Shown: positions 1 through 7,092 of the stretch, in pieces
How the letters are laid out: each line of letters opens with the position of its first letter
How positions within the stretch are numbered: position 1 is the stretch's first letter
Assembly: GCA_002423465.1 (NCBI GenBank)
Contig: DIWG01000040.1
Location: 29,847-39,833, forward strand
Origin: Syntrophaceae bacterium UBA6112
GTDB taxonomy: Bacteria; Desulfobacterota; Syntrophia; Syntrophales; UBA5619
Direction of reading: 5' to 3'
Length of the DNA stretch: 9,987 nt
Translations under genes and position numbers: made by a program
Notes under the pieces: generated by a model
What the model saw: the letters and a program-made list of their open reading frames with translations, nothing else
What the model was told of the DNA's origin: nothing
Databases searched by the model: none

Positions 1-1177
1 GCTTGCGTTCGGTGATGTCGCGGAAGGACCATACCCGGCCGATGACAACACCTTCCCTGATCATTGGAAAGGAAAAACGGTCAAAAACACGGCCGTCCTT
101 GAAGGCCAGCGTATCCGTGTCCACCGCATCCGAGGCATAGAGCAACCGCACCCTCTCAAGAAAAGCGGCAGGATCGGTCAATTGGTTCATCACGAAATCC
201 AGCAGGGCACGGTCGTCTTCGGAATCCATGACGGATTGGGGTATCCGCCACAAATCGACAAACCGCCGGTTGGCTTTGATCACCTTCCCCTTGTTGTCCA
301 CGGCCAAAATGCCGTCAGCGGTGGATTCGAGAATTGCCTGGAGTTGGCTTTCGCTCCAGTGCAACGCTTCCTCCGTCCGCTTGCGCTCGGTGATGTCGAA
401 CAGGAGTCCCTGGGTGCCAATGACTTCTCCTTCAGAGTTGAAAACGGGCATTTTTATGGCGTGCACGAACTGCTTCCCGCCCGCGGTATCCGGCCGATAC
501 TCTTCAATCAACTCCACGGGTTTGCCTGTTTGCATGATCTGGATATGATGATCCGCGCCTGCGGTGGCATACTTGGTTCCCTGCTCATTTGCGCTCGGTT
601 CCGCCGCTTCTCTCGGGATAACTTCCAGAGGCGTTTTTCCCAGAAACTCCTCCGCCTTCATGCCTTTGAGCCGGCAGAACCAGGGGCTGACAAAAACAAA
701 GCGGCCTTCACGATCTTTGCGGAAAACTCCGGCGGGCAGTTGCTCCACAAGCGAATGGTAGAACGCCTGCGATTCCAGCAGCGCCTCTTCCGTCCGTTTC
801 CGCTCGGTGATATCCTCGATCACCCCGAGCCGCAGGGTTGGCCTGGCTTCGGATGAATCGAGCGGAGTCACAAAAGCCCTGGCCCATACGATCGTCCCGT
901 CCTTTTTCCGATAACGCTTTTCCCAGGAGGATTCCCGGGTGATCCCGGCGCTGATCCGCTCGACTTGGTCGCAGTCCGTGCAGACATCGTCCGGGTGGGT
1001 GATATCGTGGATGGAACCCTGCAGCAGCTCCTCGGCTGAGTAACCCACGATCTCACAGAAGCGACGGTTTACCTTCACAAAACGGCTCTGGGCGACATCG
1101 ACAATAACCATCCCCACCGCCGCCTGTTCGAAGACCGCCTGCAACTGTTGATTATTGATGAGAACTTCCTTCTTCAC
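1..1177 (-). CDS. Multi-PAS sensor protein, N-terminal part (3' end off the window)
   Basis: Open from a GTG at 1177 to the window edge, 392 codons visible. It holds three tandem PAS/PAC modules at about residues 1-122, 123-262 and 263-390. Each module ends in the typical PAC tail, D-I-T-E-R-K; the first two continue R-T-E-E-A-L and the third is cut by the edge. PAS features visible include FEQAAVGMVIVD, VNRRFCEIVGYSAEEL and HPDD in the first module, and ILESTADGILAVDNKGKVIKANRRF in part in the third. No signal peptide or membrane segment is seen, so sensing is probably cytoplasmic. PAS arrays like this usually feed a histidine kinase, GGDEF/EAL or sigma-54 activator domain, but the output domain lies beyond position 1 and cannot be named. 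The GTG is chosen because it precedes the first PAS domain and coincides with the predicted transcription start of a consensus promoter; no Shine-Dalgarno sequence precedes it. An in-frame TTG 11 codons later is an alternative start. Confidence 0.9.
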   Translation of the reverse strand, partial: MKKEVLINNQQLQAVFEQAAVGMVIVDVAQSRFVKVNRRFCEIVGYSAEELLQGSIHDITHPDDVCTDCDQVERISAGITRESSWEKRYRKKDGTIVWARAFVTPLDSSEARPTLRLGVIEDITERKRTEEALLESQAFYHSLVEQLPAGVFRKDREGRFVFVSPWFCRLKGMKAEEFLGKTPLEVIPREAAEPSANEQGTKYATAGADHHIQIMQTGKPVELIEEYRPDTAGGKQFVHAIKMPVFNSEGEVIGTQGLLFDITERKRTEEALHWSESQLQAILESTADGILAVDNKGKVIKANRRFVDLWRIPQSVMDSEDDRALLDFVMNQLTDPAAFLERVRLLYASDAVDTDTLAFKDGRVFDRFSFPMIREGVVIGRVWSFRDITERK

Positions 1178-1183
1178 GGTTCG

Positions 1184-1212
1184 ATTATATGAAGAAGGAT
1201 TTTGCGTGTCAA
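1184..1212 (-). promoter_or_regulatory. Consensus sigma-70 promoter of the PAS sensor gene
   Basis: Read on the minus strand, TTGACA (1207-1212) and TATAAT (1184-1189) are separated by exactly 17 bp, which is 12 of 12 consensus positions at optimal spacing. The predicted start is about 7 nt after the -10 box, near position 1177, which is the first base of the GTG codon. This would leave almost no 5' leader. Exact consensus promoters are uncommon in chromosomes and imply high constitutive activity unless a repressor acts. The match is seen directly; its activity is inferred. Confidence 0.7.
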
Positions 1213-1274
1213 TGGGATTGAAGCACGAATTGATGAAGCAACCGAACGGATGACTTTCTTTTTTGGTTCTTTGA

Positions 1275-1283
1275 TACTATACT
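1275..1283 (+). promoter_or_regulatory. Possible -10 region for the adenine deaminase gene
   Basis: The AT-rich stretch contains overlapping -10-like hexamers, TACTAT (1275-1280) and TATACT (1278-1283). No convincing -35 box lies 16-18 bp upstream; the nearest, ATGACT at 1250-1255, is 19 bp from the first hexamer. It would give a leader of about 90 nt carrying the hairpin at 1304-1354. Weak, listed because the divergent gene needs a promoter in this 200-bp gap. Confidence 0.25.
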
Positions 1284-1303
1284 CGCGAAAATTTCATAAG
1301 CAA

Positions 1304-1354
1304 AAATGCAGTCGCAGCCTGTCATAGAATAGGGTGGCGACGTTTCTTGCATTT
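1304..1354 (+). other. Bulged inverted repeat in the leader of the adenine deaminase gene
   Basis: AAATGCA (1304-1310) pairs with TGCATTT (1348-1354), and the adjoining GTCGC (1311-1315) pairs with GCGAC (1337-1341). Together they make a 12-bp stem with one 6-nt bulge on the 3' side and a 21-nt loop. It ends about 12 nt before the probable ribosome binding site. No U-run follows, so it is not a standard terminator. It could be an RNA regulatory fold or a chance pairing. I do not recognise a known riboswitch class in it. Confidence 0.4.
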
Positions 1355-1377
1355 CATCTTGGTTTGGAAAGCGGGCG

Positions 1378-3105
1378 ATGAAGCGGATTGACCGGTTACG
1401 AAATCTGATCCGCGTAGCGCGGGGAGACCTGGAACCCGATATGGTCCTGAAGGGGGGGCAGATTGTCAATGTCCTCTCGGGCGAGATCATCCGCGCCGAT
1501 GTCGCCGTTTATGACGGAATCATCGCCGGCGTCGGCCGCTACGACGGCCCGGTGACAATCAACGCCGAACGGGACTACGTCACACCGGGATTCATTGATG
1601 GACACATGCATCTGGAAAGCACCCTGCTTTCACCCGCGGAACTGGCGCGGGCCGTTCTTCCGCGGGGAACGACGGCGATCGTCGCGGATCCCCATGAAAT
1701 TGCCAATGTCCTGGGAATCGAGGGAATCCGGTTCATGCTGGCAGCGAGCAAAGGCCTTCCCGTCGATATCTACTTCCTTCTCCCCTCCTGCGTTCCGGCA
1801 ACCGACCTCGAGACCTCGGGGGCCTTTTTGTCCGCCGCTGATCTGCAGACCTTCCGGAGGGAGAAACGGGTTCTCGGCCTGGCCGAGATGATGAACTACC
1901 CCGGGGTCCTCTGCGGGAGCGATTCCGTGCTCGAAAAACTGATCGCCTTCCGCCGCGGAATCCGCGACGGTCATGCGCCGCTGCTCTCCGGAAGGGATCT
2001 CAACGCGTACATCGCCGCCGGCATCCGGTCGGATCACGAATGCACGGCGCGCGCGGAAGCCGAGGAGAAACTCCGTCTGGGGATGCACATCATGATCCGG
2101 GAAGGGACTCAGGCCAAAAACCTCAAAGATCTGCTCCCGCTGGTGTCCTCCCGGAACAACCGTCGCTGTTCTTTGGTCACCGACGATCTCCATCCGCATG
2201 ACCTGCTCACGAAAGGCCATCTTGACCATCTCATCGATATGGCTTTGACGGAAGGAATGGAGCCGGTGGAGGCAATCCGGATGGTCACGTGCAACACGGC
2301 GCAGTACTTCGGCCTCCGGGACGTCGGCGCCGTTGCCCCGGGGTATCGGGCCGATCTCCTGATCCTTCCGTCGCTGGCGCCCGTCCGGGTAAGGAGCGTG
2401 ATCAAAGGGGGGAAAAAGGTATTCGACGAGGGATGTTTTACCGACAGCCGGGAAGCAACAGGGACGGAGTGCGGTCAGATGCGCGCCATGAACGTCCGGC
2501 CGCTCAAACGGGATGCATTCGCCGTGCCGAGCCGGGGAGAGCGGATCCGTGTGATCGGCCTGATCCCCGACCAGATTCTGACGAGACAGCTCATTCTCGA
2601 ACCGGCGGTCCGGGACGGAGCAATCGTCTCCGACGTCGGCCGGGATATCCTGAAGTTGGCCGTTGTGGAGCGACACCGGGCGACGGGGAGGATCGGGCTC
2701 GGGTTCGTGCGGGGATTCGGCCTGAAGGAGGGGGCGCTCGCCTCGTCCGTAGCCCATGACTCCCACAACATCATCGCGGTCGGCTGCGACGATGAGGATC
2801 TCTTCGCCGCGGTGAAGGCGATCGAAGCGATGAACGGGGGACTGGCGGCGGTCCGCAATGGCAAGGTCATCGCCAAATTGCCGCTCCCCATCGCCGGCCT
2901 CATGTCGAACCGGCCGCTTGCCGAGGTTGCCCGGTGTTGGGAGGAACTGCGCCGTATTGCCCGCGATTTCGGTTCCGTGCCGGTCGAACCTTTCATGGTT
3001 CTCTCCTTCCTCGCCCTGCCGGTGATTCCGGAGCTGAAGCTGACCGATATGGGGCTCGTCGATGTGAACCTCTTCCGGCACGTACCCCTCTTCGCAGAAG
3101 ATTGA
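1378..3105 (+). CDS. ade: Adenine deaminase (EC 3.5.4.2)
   Basis: Hydrolyses adenine to hypoxanthine and ammonia in cytosolic purine salvage. The 575-residue length is normal for the family. It is an amidohydrolase-superfamily metal enzyme: a short N-terminal beta-sandwich part (about residues 20-70), a TIM-barrel core (about 70-330) opening with the metal-binding GHMHLEST (His76, His78), then PHEIANV (105-111), GLAEMMNYPG (167-176), SDHECT (218-223) and TDDLHPHD (268-275). A C-terminal domain specific to adenine deaminase follows, with VAHDSHNI (458-465) and a His/Glu-poor tail reaching LTDMGLVD (555-562). All expected catalytic motifs look intact. The ATG at 1378 is preceded by GGAAAG (1366-1371) at 6 nt. 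It is monocistronic here: divergent from the PAS gene and convergent with the HD-GYP gene, with no other purine gene in view. The family assignment is firm; substrate activity is inferred from family. Confidence 0.96.
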   Translation: MKRIDRLRNLIRVARGDLEPDMVLKGGQIVNVLSGEIIRADVAVYDGIIAGVGRYDGPVTINAERDYVTPGFIDGHMHLESTLLSPAELARAVLPRGTTAIVADPHEIANVLGIEGIRFMLAASKGLPVDIYFLLPSCVPATDLETSGAFLSAADLQTFRREKRVLGLAEMMNYPGVLCGSDSVLEKLIAFRRGIRDGHAPLLSGRDLNAYIAAGIRSDHECTARAEAEEKLRLGMHIMIREGTQAKNLKDLLPLVSSRNNRRCSLVTDDLHPHDLLTKGHLDHLIDMALTEGMEPVEAIRMVTCNTAQYFGLRDVGAVAPGYRADLLILPSLAPVRVRSVIKGGKKVFDEGCFTDSREATGTECGQMRAMNVRPLKRDAFAVPSRGERIRVIGLIPDQILTRQLILEPAVRDGAIVSDVGRDILKLAVVERHRATGRIGLGFVRGFGLKEGALASSVAHDSHNIIAVGCDDEDLFAAVKAIEAMNGGLAAVRNGKVIAKLPLPIAGLMSNRPLAEVARCWEELRRIARDFGSVPVEPFMVLSFLALPVIPELKLTDMGLVDVNLFRHVPLFAED

Positions 3106-3109
3106 CGAC

Positions 3110-3126
3110 GAAAAAATTATTTTTTC
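3110..3126. terminator. AT-rich palindrome between convergent genes, possible terminator
   Basis: GAAAAAA (3110-3116) and TTTTTTC (3120-3126) form a perfect 7-bp stem with a TTA loop, 4 bp after the stop of the adenine deaminase gene. Each strand presents an oligo-T run in the 3' arm, so it could weaken transcription in both directions between the convergent genes. The stem is AT-only apart from one G-C pair, which makes it a poor classical Rho-independent terminator. Confidence 0.4.
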
Positions 3127-3153
3127 AGGCGAAACGGGTTCCTCTTGATTCTT

Positions 3154-3178
3154 GTCCGGAAATCCGGGGATGCCGGAC
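3154..3178 (-). terminator. GC-rich hairpin at the end of the HD-GYP gene
   Basis: GTCCGG (3154-3159) and CCGGAC (3173-3178) form a 6-bp GC-rich stem with a 13-nt loop that touches the stop codon of the HD-GYP gene (3178-3180). No T-run directly follows on the minus strand; the nearest oligo-T is in the palindrome at 3110-3126. It may act with that element as a bidirectional end point. Confidence 0.3.
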
Positions 3179-5154
3179 TATTTATGCTTTTCTGCATATA
3201 TAAGATGGAGATTCTCGGTCATGAAAAAATCATGAATGTCGGGATCGATATGTCTGTCTTTTTTCATGAAACCCAAGATTTTGATAACCTGGGATAACTG
3301 CATGGGCATTCTGTAAGGTCGGTCCCTTGCGGTGAGGGCCTCAAAAATATCGGCAAAGGCGATAATCCGCGACTGCAGAGGCAGTTCCTTTTCACCCAGC
3401 CCCTGATGATATCCCGATCCATCGAGTCTCTCGTGATGCCCACCGGCGAATTCGGGAACCCGCGCCAGTTTTCTGGGAAAGGGGAGTTGACTCAAAATCT
3501 TGGTCGTCATCCGGGCATGATTTTCCACCACCTTTCGCTCTCCTTCGGTAAGGGTGCCTTTTCGGATGGTCAGATTTTCGATCTCATTCTCGGTCAGATA
3601 AGGATACTCCATGCCGTTGAAAGAATATTTCTTTGTCCCGATCCTCCGGATACGTTCGACCTTGTCGTCGGGCATGAACTCCCCGGTGATGTTGACGCTT
3701 CGGATAAATTCCAGATCGTTCCTCAGGATCTCTTTTTGGGCGGCCAATGCTTCATCCAGGGCTCGAAATTCCGGTTGCTCACTTTTCCCGTCCAGCAGGA
3801 GTTCGATTTTTCTTTTCATATAATTGTTTTCAAAGAGTATTTCTATTAAACCCCACCGCAGGGCGACCAGATCGATGCGGTCGAAAATGCAGACCATTTT
3901 ATTCGCCTTATCCACCACATGATCCGGCGTGGCTATTTTGCCCACGTCGTGCATCCAGGCGGCCATGCGCAATTCCGCCATTTCGTCCGGATTGAAATGG
4001 ATATCCTTGAAAGGACCCTTGCCGGCTTGGTTGATCTTTTCGGCGATTTTGGTGCTCAACTCGACGACCCGTTTGATATGACCTCCCGTGTAGGGCGATT
4101 TTTCATCAATGGTGGTGGCGATGCTTTTGATAAAGGCATTGAGCAGACTGTCGAGATCGTGAATCAATCTGGTATTGGTCATGGCCACGGCCGCCTCGGA
4201 GGCCAGGGAAGCGATCATATCGATGTGCTCGGTGGAAAAGGCGATGATCTCACCCGTTTTGGGATTTTGCGCGTTCAAAAGCTGGAGTACGCCGATGATG
4301 CGATTTTCATGATTCTTCATGGGAACGACCAGCATGGATTTTGAACGATAGCCGGTTTCCAAATCGTAATGCCTGGGTCCGGTGAAATCAAACCCTTCAA
4401 CTTCATAAACATCCCCAATGTTTACCGTTTTGTCCATGAGGACGACATAGGATGATACATTGGAATAATTGGGTTTTCCCTCAACATAGAGCGGGACGTC
4501 GGGCAGGGTCACCTTCGTTCCACTGGTTCCGCCCATTTTTATTTTCAAGGTATCATTCTGCAGAATTTCAAAACGGAGGCGCTTCTCATCGTCATCAATG
4601 ATGTAAAGCGTACATGCGTCGGCATTTGAAAGTTCTCTGGCGCTTTGAACGATCATTTCCAGGAGTCTGTTGATGTCTTTTTCAACCGACAAAGCCATTC
4701 CGATTCGGGAAAACGACCGATACATTCGTTCACTTTTGATTAAAGCCTCTTCGGATTTCTTGCGTTCGGAATTTTCGATCTTGAGTTGCTGAGTTTTTTT
4801 TTCAGCTTCATTGAAAATATAATCCAGTATTTCAATCTCATCTTCCAGGGCGACGCTTTTTTCGTGTTCCGTCCACAGCGCCATCTTCGCTTTGATCCCT
4901 TTGGCAAAGCTCTCCAGGGAACTCACCCACCGGGACATGAGGAAGAAACCGACGAATGGGATCAGAATCATGGCCGAAACGCCGTATGTAAAGACATCTT
5001 GCAACCGGGATACTTGCTCGGGAGATATATCCGGGAGGATGTAATTGTAGACAATGATCACCGCCAAGAGAATCGGCAGAATCGAGGACATTGCAAAAAA
5101 CACCAGAAAGGTCCTTCTCAGCTTCTTCCCGGTCAGGGATAATGCAAATTTCAT
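3178..5154 (-). CDS. Membrane-anchored GAF / HD-GYP domain protein (probable cyclic di-GMP phosphodiesterase)
   Basis: This 658-residue sensor-effector has two N-terminal membrane helices (about residues 15-38 and 57-76) around a short periplasmic loop. A linker with coiled-coil character (about 85-145), a GAF domain (about 146-331) and a C-terminal HD-GYP domain (about 336-645) follow. HD-GYP proteins cleave cyclic di-GMP at a bimetal or trimetal site. Visible motifs are MHDVGKI (401-407), NHARMT (545-550), GGHHERLDGSGYHQGL (571-586) and RIIAFADIFEALTARDRPYR (596-615). The eponymous GYP reads GYH. About 115 residues are inserted between the HD helix and the NHARMT helix, where common HD-GYP domains have a short loop. 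The ATG at 5154 is preferred because GGAG (5161-5164) sits 6 nt before it; an upstream TTG at 5166 would overlap that site. It lies 28 bp after the membrane-protein gene, so they probably share a transcript. Enzymatic activity is inferred. Confidence 0.92.
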   Translation of the reverse strand: MKFALSLTGKKLRRTFLVFFAMSSILPILLAVIIVYNYILPDISPEQVSRLQDVFTYGVSAMILIPFVGFFLMSRWVSSLESFAKGIKAKMALWTEHEKSVALEDEIEILDYIFNEAEKKTQQLKIENSERKKSEEALIKSERMYRSFSRIGMALSVEKDINRLLEMIVQSARELSNADACTLYIIDDDEKRLRFEILQNDTLKIKMGGTSGTKVTLPDVPLYVEGKPNYSNVSSYVVLMDKTVNIGDVYEVEGFDFTGPRHYDLETGYRSKSMLVVPMKNHENRIIGVLQLLNAQNPKTGEIIAFSTEHIDMIASLASEAAVAMTNTRLIHDLDSLLNAFIKSIATTIDEKSPYTGGHIKRVVELSTKIAEKINQAGKGPFKDIHFNPDEMAELRMAAWMHDVGKIATPDHVVDKANKMVCIFDRIDLVALRWGLIEILFENNYMKRKIELLLDGKSEQPEFRALDEALAAQKEILRNDLEFIRSVNITGEFMPDDKVERIRRIGTKKYSFNGMEYPYLTENEIENLTIRKGTLTEGERKVVENHARMTTKILSQLPFPRKLARVPEFAGGHHERLDGSGYHQGLGEKELPLQSRIIAFADIFEALTARDRPYRMPMQLSQVIKILGFMKKDRHIDPDIHDFFMTENLHLIYAEKHK

Positions 5155-5182
5155 GGCAGTCTCCAATATCGGGACAGCCCGC

Positions 5183-5839
5183 TCAATAGGCCCAATGAAA
5201 GATCCCCTTGCCGATGACGTTCATGAGGATGGGAACGCTGTAGATGAGGCCGATCGCCAGGATTTTGCGGAAGTCCGTCTTCATGCCGATGACGAGAATG
5301 GCTGCAACGTAGAAATGGAAGTAGCCGATCAGGAAAATCAGCCAGACGCCGCCGAAGGAGAGTTTCCAGAAGGGGTATTCCCAGACGAGGTGTCCGCCGA
5401 TGTTCAACAGGCATTCCACAAAAACGCAGAAGATCGAATAGCCGACCGCCCAGAACCAGCGGTTCGGAACCCCCAGGATTCTCTCCTCCTTTCTCTCGGC
5501 AAGGGTATGGTAGTAGATGATCCCGGAGATGGCGAACATGAACATGATCTCGATGTTCCATCCGATCATGGTTCTCAGGGCCGTGTCGCCGGGAGTCGTC
5601 CAGAAGGCTGAATAATTCGTGAAATGAAACACCCAGCCGTTCCAGGTCTCGTTGAAGAAATCCATGCCGAAAACGGTGAGGCCGGCGTAGATGGCGTTCC
5701 AGTTCCCGGTCTCCCTCGCCTTCTTCATCTCCGTCACATAGATGTAGATGACGATGGCCAGCAGGGGGATTACGTACCACTTGATCATCGTCAGGTCCCA
5801 CAATCCATTCAGGGCCGCTTGGGATGCTGGTGTCGGCAT
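5183..5839 (-). CDS. Polytopic integral membrane protein of unknown function
   Basis: I do not recognise this 218-residue family. It is strongly hydrophobic and aromatic, with about six predicted membrane segments: near residues 18-36, 48-68, 90-112, 129-150, 161-185 and 192-212. Polar residues sit in or beside these segments in short motifs: FFNETWNGW, IGWNIEIMF, FVECLLNIGGH and GYFHFYV. Buried Glu, Asn and His suggest a binding or transport site, possibly for a cofactor or ion; this is inference. No signal peptide, lipobox or soluble domain is present. The ATG at 5839 is chosen because a perfect AGGAGG (5847-5852) lies 7 nt upstream; a longer reading from a TTG at 5860 would translate through that site. 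It is the first gene of a probable two-gene unit with the HD-GYP protein, so it may be a membrane partner in that signalling route. Confidence 0.85.
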   Translation of the reverse strand: MPTPASQAALNGLWDLTMIKWYVIPLLAIVIYIYVTEMKKARETGNWNAIYAGLTVFGMDFFNETWNGWVFHFTNYSAFWTTPGDTALRTMIGWNIEIMFMFAISGIIYYHTLAERKEERILGVPNRWFWAVGYSIFCVFVECLLNIGGHLVWEYPFWKLSFGGVWLIFLIGYFHFYVAAILVIGMKTDFRKILAIGLIYSVPILMNVIGKGIFHWAY

Positions 5840-5846
5840 TTTTGCG

Positions 5847-5852
5847 CCTCCT
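5847..5852 (-). promoter_or_regulatory. Shine-Dalgarno AGGAGG fixing the start of the membrane protein
   Basis: A full 6-nt match to the anti-Shine-Dalgarno core lies 7 nt before the ATG at 5837-5839. It decides that start over the upstream in-frame TTG at 5858-5860. Confidence 0.85.
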
Positions 5853-5869
5853 CTAGACAAAACATTGAT

Positions 5870-5898
5870 ATAATGTCATATTCTGCCAAAACTTACAA
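5870..5898 (-). promoter_or_regulatory. Candidate promoter for the membrane protein / HD-GYP unit
   Basis: On the minus strand TTGTAA (5893-5898) and CATTAT (5870-5875) are 17 bp apart, each matching 4 of 6 consensus positions. The -10 element overlaps a small dyad, ACATT-GATAT-AATGT (5862-5876), that could be a regulator site. Predicted start near 5863 gives a leader of about 24 nt that contains the AGGAGG. Moderate to weak. Confidence 0.35.
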
Positions 5899-5947
5899 GA
5901 GCAAGACTACAAACCCCATCGGTCGGCAACAGGAAGTTGCGCGCCTC

Positions 5948-5973
5948 AAACGCATGAACCGAATATGCGTTTT
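5948..5973. terminator. Inverted repeat downstream of the lipoprotein gene, possible terminator
   Basis: AAACGCAT (5948-5955) and ATGCGTTT (5965-5972) make an 8-bp stem with a 9-nt loop in the 152-bp gap between the lipoprotein stop and the membrane-protein start. In the minus direction, which is that of both flanking genes, only three T residues close the stem. The longer T-run is on the plus strand. A second small hairpin, GCAAC/GTTGC (5926-5940), lies 7 bp beyond it. Termination here is plausible but not strong. Confidence 0.4.
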
Positions 5974-5991
5974 TGCCGGATCAAAGGGGCA

Positions 5992-7092
5992 TCAATAGTT
6001 AAATGTGGGTCCCCAGATGGTATCGACTTTTCTTTCGCCGATCACGAGAACGTCGCCCTGTCGCGCGGGAATCGTGAATCCATATTTCTTCCTTTCGGAT
6101 TTGTATATTCTCGCCTTGGACCACTCGTATTTTGTTTGCCCCGTCTGACCGTCCACCAGGGTTACCGATCCGATGGCAACGGTATATTTGTCAAACCGAA
6201 GATGGAAGGTTATGTTGCCCGTCGCGGGAGACTGGATCGGCGCGTACTGGTTCAGCTTGACTTTGTAGCCGTCCTTGGTGATATAGGAAACCGCTGCGAC
6301 CTGAAGTCCTTCAGCGGCCTCAGGGACCGGGGAGGACGTTTCCGCGGCCTCGCCGGCCTGCGCCTGCGCGACCTGTGCCGTGATCTCGTTGCCGGTGAAG
6401 GAGATCCATTTCGACGTTTCACTCATCCACTCCGTATCGTCGGCCGCGGCTGTCGTATCGTTCTGCGAAGTCTGGGTTGTTCCATCCGAGAGTCCCAGGC
6501 TGTCCGAGAGCGCGGTCACGCTGAAGAGCGCATCGCCGGTTTGAAGGCTGCCGCCGGGAATCGTCCAGGATGTTCCGGTCGTGAATGCCCCGTAATAGGC
6601 GTCATTGGCCCCCTCGTAGTCAACCCAGTAGCCGGCGGTGTTTGCCGCCGGATTCCATTGTGCCGCCACATCCCTTTTCGGCAAGACCTGTCCGGCGGTC
6701 GGATTTGCGAAGCTCACCGTACCCGGGATGACGCTGGACGCCGAGTAGATCAACGCGCCGCCGCGTGTTACCCTGAGATTCAGGGTGTCGCCGGGAACGC
6801 CGGCCACGGAACCGTAATAAATGGGAATCGTGTTTGTCGTGTTCTGATAGGTGACGGGAAAACCGTATGACAATACCCGGTCATTCACCGACACGGTCGC
6901 ATCCGGGACGGTCGCATTCCCCCGGTAAACCGCAACCGCGACCGTGGTTCCTTCGGTTTCGTCATAACTGGCCGCCCCGACGGCGACGTACGACGGGTCG
7001 CTCGTGGAACATCCGGTCAGATAAAGCAGCATTGCCATGAACAAACTGGTCAGCAGCAACATGCTGACAAAATGTTTGTTGCTTTTTCCCAT
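5992..7092 (-). CDS. Putative outer-membrane lipoprotein, function unknown
   Basis: A 366-residue secreted protein with a clear lipoprotein signal: charged N-terminus (MGKSNK), hydrophobic core (about residues 8-26) and lipobox LTGC with the lipidated Cys at 28. Ser at +2 favours the outer membrane in Gram-negatives. The mature part looks like two beta-rich regions. Residues about 30-200 have the alternating hydrophobic pattern and Gly/Thr/Asn turns of immunoglobulin- or fibronectin-like folds. Residues about 270-366 are more basic and aromatic and end TIWGPTFNY. Between them, about 202-268, is a linker rich in Ala, Thr, Gln, Ser and Glu. I recognise no named family or catalytic motif. The ATG at 7092 follows AAAGGGG (7100-7106) by 7 nt. 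It is transcribed alone, divergent from the AOR gene. The lipoprotein call is firm; the role is unknown (surface scaffold or binding are possibilities). Confidence 0.88.
   Translation of the reverse strand: MGKSNKHFVSMLLLTSLFMAMLLYLTGCSTSDPSYVAVGAASYDETEGTTVAVAVYRGNATVPDATVSVNDRVLSYGFPVTYQNTTNTIPIYYGSVAGVPGDTLNLRVTRGGALIYSASSVIPGTVSFANPTAGQVLPKRDVAAQWNPAANTAGYWVDYEGANDAYYGAFTTGTSWTIPGGSLQTGDALFSVTALSDSLGLSDGTTQTSQNDTTAAADDTEWMSETSKWISFTGNEITAQVAQAQAGEAAETSSPVPEAAEGLQVAAVSYITKDGYKVKLNQYAPIQSPATGNITFHLRFDKYTVAIGSVTLVDGQTGQTKYEWSKARIYKSERKKYGFTIPARQGDVLVIGERKVDTIWGPTFNY

Noticed and set aside
1630..3081. Long minus-strand open frame (483 codons) opposite adenine deaminase
   Set aside because: It lies wholly antisense to a gene with all its family motifs. 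The translation is Arg/Pro/Glu/Asp/His-rich without domains, as expected of a shadow frame in GC-rich DNA.
5151..5801. Minus-strand open frame (216 codons) overlapping the membrane-protein gene in another frame
   Set aside because: The alternative frame gives a clean polytopic membrane protein with AGGAGG before its ATG; this one is His/Arg/Asp-rich with no such signals.
5858..5876. Sigma-54-like promoter (TTGGCA...) upstream of the membrane protein, and a similar GGGCAC segment near 7200
   Set aside because: In neither place does the required GC dinucleotide fall 10 bp after the GG, so the -24/-12 pattern is not met.
5965..6870. Plus-strand open frame (301 codons) opposite the lipoprotein gene
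   Set aside because: The minus strand has a complete lipoprotein with signal peptide, lipobox and ribosome binding site. The plus frame has no comparable support.
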